A DNA stretch of 64,000 bases. It comes from Micromussa lordhowensis. Lineage: Eukaryota > Cnidaria > Anthozoa > Scleractinia > Lobophylliidae. The stretch covers positions 29,458,742-29,522,741 of the forward strand of contig OZ026603.1 in assembly GCA_964020085.1 (NCBI GenBank), read 5' to 3'. The translations under genes were made by a program, and so were the position numbers. Below the pieces are notes generated by a model. The model did not search any database, was not told the origin of the DNA, and saw only the letters and a program-made list of their open reading frames with translations. This document shows positions 57,592 through 64,000 of the stretch, piece by piece; position 1 is the first letter of the stretch, and each line of letters opens with the position of its first letter.

Positions 57592-60500
57592 CTTTCACTC
57601 GTGTTTCTATAACTCGATAGAAACACGGTACATGTTTTCTATTTCTTAAATGGAGATTTCACTCTGGAAACGCATCAAATGTTTTCCGTCCGAGCTACGC
57701 CGGAGGAATTTAAGAACACAACAATCACTGGTCATTCACTGGATTTGTGTTTGAGGAAAACTCAGTCAGGGGGGCCACATGATTATTGCGACGCCACCGT
57801 TTTCGAAATTCTCCGTTTTCAAAATGTTTCACGACCACTCGAAAATGAAAAGCCGGCATTTTGAAATTCCTCTGGTTAAACAGCGATTTCAAAAAGCTCC
57901 GTTTTCGTGTCGGATTAGTGTGGACGGTATGGCTCGCCGTAGAAATAAAGCTGCGTTTTCAAATTTCTCTGTCGCAGTGTGGATGCTGCCTTTTTTGAAT
58001 AACAAGTTATGACAATTACCTTGACTGCCTCGCATTCTCTGTCATGTTCAGGTGAATACATATAGAAGTAGAACTTCCTGTGGCCAGCTGGTTTTTTAAC
58101 CTTCTTCTGAGGGGGATGTTTCTCTGCGAGTACAGAAAAGAAGAAGTCACTAATTTTATTTTTTTCTAAGGCGGATGTCGAAGCTCGTCTCAAGCATATC
58201 GGCTTTAAAGGAAGTTAACGAAACAGCAAATTGACAGACAAACCTTTACTGATGTAAGAATTTGTCCCAGTCCTGTCGTTTCCTCTAGCACCTGTTGCAG
58301 TAACCACCTGGGGCTGCGTCCCTCCACTCGAGCAGCTCGATAAGCTCCATCCAGGCACGGAACCTATTGTGCTCGCATCACCATCCTGTAGAGACACGGG
58401 AATATTGCTGTATGATCTTGAAGGAGCCGAAACATCCTCCCCCACGGACATACCACTGTCCGATGGGCAGCTGCTGGACTCCTGGTAGCTGTTATACGCT
58501 TGACGAAGGACATGCTCTAGACATGACACAGTCGAAGTAATGGCTTCCTCCGCAATACGATCAAACGTTGATGATTGTCCTAACAAGTTTCTCAGGTCAC
58601 CTATGGAGCTAAAGATTGCTTGTTCGGCACTTGCCATGAAGAGTGGTTCTATGGGGCTTAATGGAAGCTCCTCTTCCAAGGCCTCCATAACGGCATCATT
58701 AGGTCCCTCTGCGTGTGTTCCACCCACGACAGTGAAAGGATCTCCCATCTGTGTTTCATCCACAGCGATATCAAGGCTATCTACCAGAGTTTCGTTCATA
58801 GCAACATCAGGGTCCTCAGCCAGCATTGATTTACTAGGAGGTTCCTCTACATGTGTTCCCGCTGCAACAATGCAAGGATCTTCCATTTGTGGTCCTTTCA
58901 CAGTGATATCAAGGCTATCTACCAGAGTTTCATTCATAGCCACATCATGTTCCTCAGCCAGTATCGTTTCAATAGAAACACTGCCCTTCTCTATCAGTGT
59001 TCTGTCACCAGTAACATTTGCATTCTCCGCCAGTGTCCCATTCTCTACCGCTGTCTCATTAATAGCAGGATTCTCTGAAAGTGTTCTATCCACAGAGTTG
59101 TCGGGATTGTCTGCCAGCGATTTACTCATAGTCATATTGGGATAGTCCACCTGAGTGGTGTCACCAGTAATACCAGTTTTAGTTACCTGTGTTCTTTCAG
59201 TTTCAACTTCAGGATTCTTTGCAAGTGTTTCATCCTCAGTGGTTTCCGGATTCATCATCACAGGATTCTCTAGTTCTGTTCTGTCCACTTGTTTCTCCAC
59301 CACAGTTATATCCCCTTTAGAACATACAATACCACTAGCAAATTGACTTGGCTTGGTCGATGGTCCAGTGGACTCTACCTCCTCGTTTTTGCCTTTCAAT
59401 TTGCCTGCCCTAGCAACGCCTCCAGTTTCTGAGATTTCTGCATCCTCAGAAACACCTTTATCACTGTCTTCACAGTCAGTTTCAACTTCCATGTCGCTTG
59501 ATGTCTCATAGCTTTTGCTACGTTTCGTCTGTGTAGATTCTTCCACAGGCTTTGGGACTCTAAGACTAGAATTTGTTTCAGTAGTATCATCAGTTCCTTC
59601 AACACCATTGCTCTTACAGCCTTCTACCTCTTCGATTTCAGAGTAAAACTGCATAAGGGCAGTTACTACTGAATTATCCAGAACACGTTGATGTAGCTGC
59701 TTGTCATCTGTGCTTATACTTGTTTCCTCTTGGGTCTCTGGCCCCGGTGCAAGATCTGCCTGCTCACTGCTTGGTTCCAGAGACATGTTTTCAGTGCCAG
59801 GAGGACAAATGTCATCATATGTTGAATGCGAGCGTACACACCCAACTGGGATGGGTACATGTAGAGGATGGTCTACCCAAGAAGGGTCAAACCCATGATT
59901 ACACTGCGGATGTACAGGAGCTTGGGATGGGACAATCCCTGTGGTGGTGAAGGGACCAGCGTACCTTGCAACTGGCCACACAGCATGTGGTGGAAAAGGA
60001 TGAAAGGCTGGAAAGCAAGATGTGACAGGAACGATGGGTGAAGTCCATGAAGGCCTCTGTGGGACTGGTAATTCTGAAATGTTTGGCTGATTTGATGTGG
60101 ACACAATGGTAGTTAATGAGCCACTCTGCGATTGACTGAGCTGAGCTGTACTTGTGACCAGAGTTGACACCTTAGGAGATCTGTTGGTCATGGTAGTATT
60201 TGTTCCCCCTGACATAACGCTACCTGTCTTGTCTTGCTCCAATATAACAGTGGCTTTGTGAACGTTTCCATCAATGCCAGTTTGGGGCTCTGATGTTGCA
60301 GTGAATGCTGGTTTGTCTTCTGCATCGTCAGTACCCATTCGAGATTCTACTTTGTTCCCTTCTCCAACTGATTCGTCTTCTGCAGAACATGTTTTATCTT
60401 CACCACAGTGACCATCTTCAGGAGCAAGGGCATTTTCCACCACTTGGATGTCTCGTCTTGCAACACTCCTAGGTTCTTGATGACTTTCATGGTCGTCAGT

Positions 60501-63385
60501 GACTTCAGCTGTGTCTGTTACATCCATGTTAGCATATTCAGCAACAGTGTCCTTGATAGATGCTTCTGTACCACTTTGATCTTCCTTCACTTCCCCTGGT
60601 GTTCTCTCCATATCCTGGTTGTGCGGTGCATTCACACTCACATCAACAGCTCGAATCGCCTCTGCTTCACTCGCTGACTTAATATCAGCAGCGAGAAATT
60701 CTTCTCGAGATCCATCTTGAGGTCCGTCTTTTCCATTATTGGCCTCTTCACAACCAAGACCATGTACGACTTCATTTTCTCCACCTATAACTTTATCACC
60801 ATTACCTTCACTCTCTGAGCGGAGATGTACACTTTGATCTAACACCTCTGCCACAGGACTCTCTTTCGCAGCATCCTGCTGTTTGATACAACCCGCTCGA
60901 CCTGTTATGCCTGTTTCCATGTCTTCCTCCTCGCAAATGGTTACTTGATCCTCTACAAGACAATCGCAGCGCTCTTCCGCTTTCACAGGGATATCCTTTC
61001 CTGCCAATCCACTTGTCACACTACCAAGGACAGAGTTGTTTGCATCATCATTTGCAATGTTGCTGGTAGATACTATATCCATGTCATCTTGTTTTAAAAT
61101 AATTGAAACCTCTTTATCGCACATCAGATCATCCGTCTTTTCAATGTAAACGGTTTCATCATTGCATTCATCAACTGAATTAAAATTTAAGTGCCTTTGT
61201 ACAACTTCACTCCTCTCTGTGCCAGGCAATGCGGGGTGCTCCATACGCGTGCTATATACACTACATCTCTCAACATTGTTACTAACATTAACAGTTTCGC
61301 ACTGTGATAGTTCCTTTGAAACAGAGCTACAATTTTGCTCCTTGGGACCGGAAGGACCTTTACCGCAATTACTCTCAACGTCCATGTCATCAAAATCAAA
61401 CTCGAGGTAGTCCGATGTCTCCAAGTCCTCTGTATGTGGCCTGGAGCTATGGCAAGTTCGCCTCAACTGTTTCTTAACTCGCCGGTACCAACGCTCTGAA
61501 TAGCGTCTAACTTGTTCCGGAGTTAGAATAACACTGCACTTTCCAGCTAATTTAGCCGCAAAGTTCTTCCTTCGAATCCAATTTTCAAATTGAGGTTTTT
61601 TCATACACGCAAAAACATAGAATTTCCAATCCCGCACTTCATCTCCGACCGCTTCATTGTCATTGGTGCTATGTGCTCCTTTAACCACTTTGTGCCTTTT
61701 TGTAGTGCGCTTGGAAGATTCCTCATCACAGCCAGTATTTTTTCCAGTAGCGCTTTGACTTGCTGACGCGAGTCCTGTGACAACGGACAAATAACCGGAA
61801 ATTAAAATAACTTACAGCCCTCCCACTTTCTTTGCAGTATTTAAACAATAGAGTGTTTCTATCGAGGAACTATCAGCTGACAGCTAGTTGCCCTGAGGAA
61901 ATTTGATGTTCGAAGCTTCCAAGGCAAATATGCTAGTTTTAAGAACATCAAATTTCCAAGGGGTAACTATCAGACCGATAGTTCCGAGACAAACACTCTA
62001 TTGTCTTAACTGTTCACCACTAAATTTTCTTCCGCGCACCAGTTCAAAAATCATTTTGAATTATTTTCAGCTTTTTTAGATGAAATGTACTCATTGCAAC
62101 AAATTGCATGTTTTAACATTTTTTCGCTAAGCCCGCTTATTGAAGAACGTTTTCACGGACGAGTACTATCCATCCGGGCATTTTCCTCGGACGGGCACCA
62201 TGGGCAGATAGCGTCTCTCCACCGATAAAAACTATCGCATTACGTGATCAGTTTAAACCAATAAGAAGCTGAGACAACTTAGTGGTGAGCTATAATTTGA
62301 GTTAATTTGTGCCATTCAGGAGATCATGTCAACAAAGTAACTCTTTATCACTATAGTACTTGTTAGAAAGTGAAATGTCCAATGCAGGTTTCAGTTTTAA
62401 CATGGATGATATCAGAAAAAGAACCATGAATAAAGGGACTGAATGATAATTGAACGTCAAAATCTGTAACACAAATCTTCCAGTTATAGGTCCAGTAAAA
62501 ACTGGCCCAACAAATCAATGAATGAAACTTTAAAGTCTCATATTTAAGATGAACCACGGTTAAAAAAAAACATGTAAAATTAATTATTATTGGCAGTTGC
62601 CAGCAGAAAAATATTCCAGGACAATTTGAACGTCAATTTTACTCAATTATCAAGACATATATTTCGCTAACAGGCCATAAAAATCCGGCCCTATTAATGG
62701 AGTTCTTTAAATACGAAAATGACTGACTGAGCTTTTGTTCGGGTCAGAATGAAGTGGCTGAAATAACGAGATGGCTGTATTAATGGGCTATAAGATGGGT
62801 CTCCATTGCAATATTTCCACTAGCAAAGGATTGTTTAGCAACAATAAGCGCTCTTAACCAAGGATACAAACACATCAGTGTCAACTGCTCACAGCCTGCC
62901 ACCATCTCCAACAAATTAGCATTCACAAAACTTCATACACAATAACAATTTCCACGTTAGTTACAGGGGTTCCATTTAACGTTTTCAGCAGGATGGCAAC
63001 TGGTTTTCATAGGAGGGCGAAAACCTTTTCAACAGAAAGCTTTTTCTAAGAAAACTTTCGTCTTGATGGGCAAAGCAGACGGGAAAAATCATCCTGACGG
63101 CCGGTCGATTTGCACAGTACCCAGCCCTTAATGACCCCCCCCCCCGGAAATAGTGAACGATTAAACACCTGAAGCTTGTAAGCTGACAGAAAGAAAATCA
63201 GAGAAATACGATGGCAGTTAGGTTGTGAGTGCATCACCGCAGACAGCTGACTAAGATGTATCTCTAGCCAAGTTAATACAACACCTGCCTTCTCCGCCCG
63301 CTGATGGCACCTGACCATGTTTGCTTTCTTCACGAGTCTTCCAAGGATACCTTGTTTCTCGGTTTGTTGAGCGGTGGTTGACTGC
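48159..63385 (-). CDS. TASOR: TASOR/FAM208-type protein, C-terminal part (gene continues past right edge)
   Basis: TASOR is the scaffold of the HUSH complex, which silences transposons and retroelements through H3K9 methylation. Exons right to left: 63285-63385, 58244-61774, 58020-58123, 54978-55096, 53915-53982, 53178-53270, 52510-52621, 52371-52401, 51314-51364, 50923-50983, one uncertain short exon, 49401-49444, 49001-49095 and 48159-48421 with the stop. Identification rests on the C-terminal region: KFYFYMYSPEHDRE, NYMLKAGGTFVDV, FIRRKHLPAVHRLANLYQLK, YENIFVSGGALLADDSIL, HLDALLRYLKEQ...FVWVLN...KKL and SLKLQIDLISVYRHVILLS. These follow human TASOR (FVSGGFIVSDESIL; LQAQNIQQRHIVFL) in order. 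The N-terminal pseudo-PARP and SPOC parts would lie to the right. TASOR versus TASOR2 ancestry is not decided here. Confidence 0.85.
48479..48700 (-). repeat. tRNA-derived SINE, family C, internally deleted
   Basis: GGTAAAGTCTGTATACGAGC at the left and GAGGCCACCGCG at the right; it is some 70 bp shorter than the other copies. It lies in the last TASOR intron, about 60 bp from the terminal exon. Confidence 0.72.
49619..49852 (-). repeat. tRNA-derived SINE, family C, internally deleted
   Basis: TCTGCATACGAGCCAAGTGG at the left and AATGAGGCCACCGCG at the right, lacking the middle GGTGTATAAATGGG segment. It is in a TASOR intron. Confidence 0.72.
50462..50830 (+). repeat. GCCGGAGGAATTTGAAAACG repeat
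   Basis: Contains two GTTTTCCGTCCACACGA words, CTCCGTTTTCGTGACGGATT and GTGTGGACGGTA. Another copy is at 57655-57990 and a fragment at 1385-1530. Confidence 0.6.
53287..53420 (+). repeat. Minisatellite, about 40-bp unit, 3.3 copies
   Basis: AAAATGATTCCATCACTTAG-type units with CAAGCAAAATGAT joints at 53298, 53330, 53366 and 53400. It is immediately upstream (in gene sense) of the TASOR exon 53178-53270. Confidence 0.75.
53640..53735. repeat. Palindrome related to 46376-46505
   Basis: GATCATGAATTTCGTCATAA at the left pairs with TATGACGAAACTTATTGTC at the right around CAGCTGTGGATCCGAAGACA. Confidence 0.6.
54287..54468 (-). repeat. tRNA-derived SINE, family B
   Basis: Inverted relative to 2771-2975: GAGAAAAACCGGAGAACCCC at the left, tRNA-like head AAGCGCTCTCACCACTGCGG at the right. 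Confidence 0.7.
54548..54843 (-). repeat. tRNA-derived SINE, family C
   Basis: A well-preserved copy. GTAAAGTCTGCATACGAGCA at the left; the B box and A box end in CATGAGGCCACCGCGCCCCC at the right. It is about 135 bp from TASOR exon 54978-55096. Confidence 0.8.
55409..55772. mobile_element. 364-bp palindromic element
   Basis: AAGCGTACCCCTCAATATTG at the left end returns inverted at the right end. Nearly the whole length folds as one hairpin with its centre near 55590 (GTAGGTTTGAAACCTAC). No ORF. It resembles a full-length foldback MITE in a TASOR intron. Confidence 0.8.
56379..56840. mobile_element. Element with 120-bp inverted repeats
   Basis: The left arm 56379-56500 (GGTGTGATCGTCTGGGTGAG, TTTCGACAACCTGAGCGGAA) pairs with 56718-56840. 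The interior of about 215 bp has many GACTGAC words. Confidence 0.72.
56981..57355 (+). mobile_element. Non-autonomous element with nested palindromes, near-identical to 10084-10470
   Basis: Starts GAAAATAACCCAAAGCAAAT and carries the same two hairpins as 10084-10470, with few substitutions across about 370 bp. Confidence 0.72.
57370..57650. repeat. Foldback element related to 19440-20110
   Basis: TAGAAAACATGTACCGTGTT and AACACGGTACATGTTTTCTA are exact inverted ends of a hairpin with CACTCGCCTGCGGCTCGTG at the centre. Here the copy is uninterrupted. Confidence 0.7.
57655..57990 (+). repeat. GCCGGAGGAATTTGAAAACG repeat
   Basis: Shares GTTTTCCGTCC, TTTGTGTTTGAGGAAAACTC and GATTAGTGTGGACGGTA in the same order as 50462-50830. 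It ends about 30 bp from the TASOR exon donor at 58020. Confidence 0.6.
58020..58123 (-). CDS. TASOR: TASOR exon following the large exon
   Basis: 35 codons including the split Glu codon: EKHPPQKKVKKPAGHRKFYF and YMYSPEHDRECEAVK. The KFYxH/Y stretch aligns to the start of the human C-terminal domain. Acceptor CTCGCAG|AG, donor GTCAAG|GTAATT. Confidence 0.85.
58244..61774 (-). CDS. TASOR: TASOR large central exon (1,177 codons)
   Basis: Acceptor GTCACAG|GACTC, donor AGTAAAG|GTTTGT. Highly acidic, low-complexity and presumably disordered. The only folded-looking part is near the start: RDWKFYVFACMKKPQFENWI and LTPEQVRRYSERWYRRVKKQ, which I do not recognise. A Pro/Trp/Ser-rich patch (SWTSPIVPVTSCFPAFHPFP) lies near 60050. 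Bases 58690-59010 hold two copies of a 50-residue unit with the core MNETLVDSLDI. The apparent start at 61790 is a non-ATG artefact; the splice acceptor is the true left edge of the coding part. Confidence 0.83.
61846..62004. mobile_element. 159-bp palindromic element
   Basis: CAATAGAGTGTTTCTATCGA and its near-inverse GAGACAAACACTCTATTG bound it. AACTATC and GAAATTTGATGTTC words face inward. It lies 72 bp from the large TASOR exon. The remaining intron 62005-63284 shows nothing else I can name. Confidence 0.7.
63285..63385 (-). CDS. TASOR: TASOR exon upstream of the large exon
   Basis: 101 nt, acceptor CTTGCAG|GCAG, donor GGCAG|GTGTTG, encoding QSTTAQQTEKQGILGRLVKK and ANMVRCHQRAEKA. Frame continues exactly into GLASASQSATGKN of the large exon. 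It roughly parallels the human segment ending LINLIQCRKKS. Confidence 0.7.
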
Positions 63386-63469
63386 CTGCAAGAGAAGTAA
63401 TAAGGAAATACGCCAAATCAGGAGCATTCCGTAAGGCCTGGTCACATGATCAACACTAGGGGAGCAAGG

Positions 63470-63725
63470 ATGACAAAGTGATGGAGAGCACTCGCCCCCC
63501 ACCAATGTGGCCCGGGTTCAATTCTGGCCTGGTGCCATATGTGGGTTGAATTTGTTGTTGGTTCTCGCCTTGCTCCAAGGGTTTTTCTCTGGGTTCTCCG
63601 GTTTTCCTCCCTCCATACAAACCAACATCTCCAAATTCCAATTCAACCAGGATAGAGGACCTGCATGAAAACCAGCTAAGGCTGATGTGGCTTCCTCTCT
63701 AAATATTGTAATTTATCTCTTTATA
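63470..63725 (+). repeat. tRNA-derived SINE, family B (longer form)
   Basis: GGCCCGGGTTCAATTCTGGC B box, then the body GGTTCTCGCCTTGCTCCAAG, ending CTCTAAATATTGTAATTTAT. It carries about 50 bp (CAACATCTCCAAATTCCAAT) missing from the copy at 2771. Confidence 0.72.
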
Positions 63726-63762
63726 TTTTATTTAACAACATAACGACATAAAGACATAATCA

Positions 63763-63802
63763 CAGAGCCACCTTAAATTTTCGAAAATTTAAGGTGGCTC
63801 TG
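63763..63802. repeat. Perfect 40-bp palindrome
   Basis: CAGAGCCACCTTAAATTTT-CG-AAAATTTAAGGTGGCTCTG. Likely two transposon ends joined or one short foldback copy. Confidence 0.85.
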
Positions 63803-64000
63803 AACCCCGTTCAAAGAATTTTTTTAAACTTTGCAAAAAGTTGCATCTTATCATGCTAATTACAATTCAACAATACAAAATGGGGGTCACCGAACTTGTT
63901 TTTGAGTTATAAGTGCTTAAAACTAATTAAGGGTGTTTTAGCAGGTCATATTGTTGCTATGGTAACCTATTGTGCCACAAAATTGGCAGCAACTTGTTTA

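Noticed and set aside
61775..61790. Start codon of TASOR at the left end of the large open frame
   Set aside because: There is no ATG; the sequence is an intron end (GTCACAG) and the frame continues into exon 63285-63385.
1..64000. CRISPR array, operon or prokaryotic island
   Set aside because: All genes are spliced with GT-AG introns; tandem repeats lack spacer structure.

Overview
The window is intron-rich animal nuclear DNA. The proteins are clearly metazoan (inositol trisphosphate receptor, glycerate kinase, dystroglycan, a TASOR-type HUSH-complex protein). The non-coding DNA is packed with tRNA-derived SINEs and palindromic DNA-transposon remnants of the sort I associate with anthozoan cnidarians. 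A stony coral or close relative is my best inference; species cannot be read from the sequence.

Layout. (1) 687-22181, minus strand: the first 23 coding exons of an IP3 receptor (ITPR), 974 codons from the start Met through the suppressor domain, the IP3-binding core and the start of the armadillo region; the rest lies left of the window. (2) 22559-28257, plus strand: a complete three-exon glycerate kinase (GLYCTK, 529 aa), head to head with ITPR, with only 377 bp between the two start codons. (3) 28258-33362: mostly repeats, including a 1.5-kb foldback element. (4) 33669-44105, plus strand: a complete five-exon dystroglycan gene (DAG1) of about 2,297 aa, with a mucin region of roughly 1,600 residues carrying an in-frame 21-bp VNTR. 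(5) 44106-48158: 3' flank and mobile-element debris. (6) 48159-63385, minus strand: the C-terminal part of a TASOR/FAM208-type gene, tail to tail with dystroglycan and running out of the right edge.

Exon boundaries come from my own reading of splice sites. For ITPR, GLYCTK and dystroglycan every boundary was checked by codon phase and the phases close; in TASOR one short exon is missing or uncertain. The four genes do not form a pathway. All four human orthologues, as I remember them, lie on the short arm of chromosome 3, so the block may be a relic of ancient animal linkage.

The introns and spacers hold at least three SINE families and about twenty palindromic or terminal-inverted-repeat elements, several with target-site duplications readable by eye.
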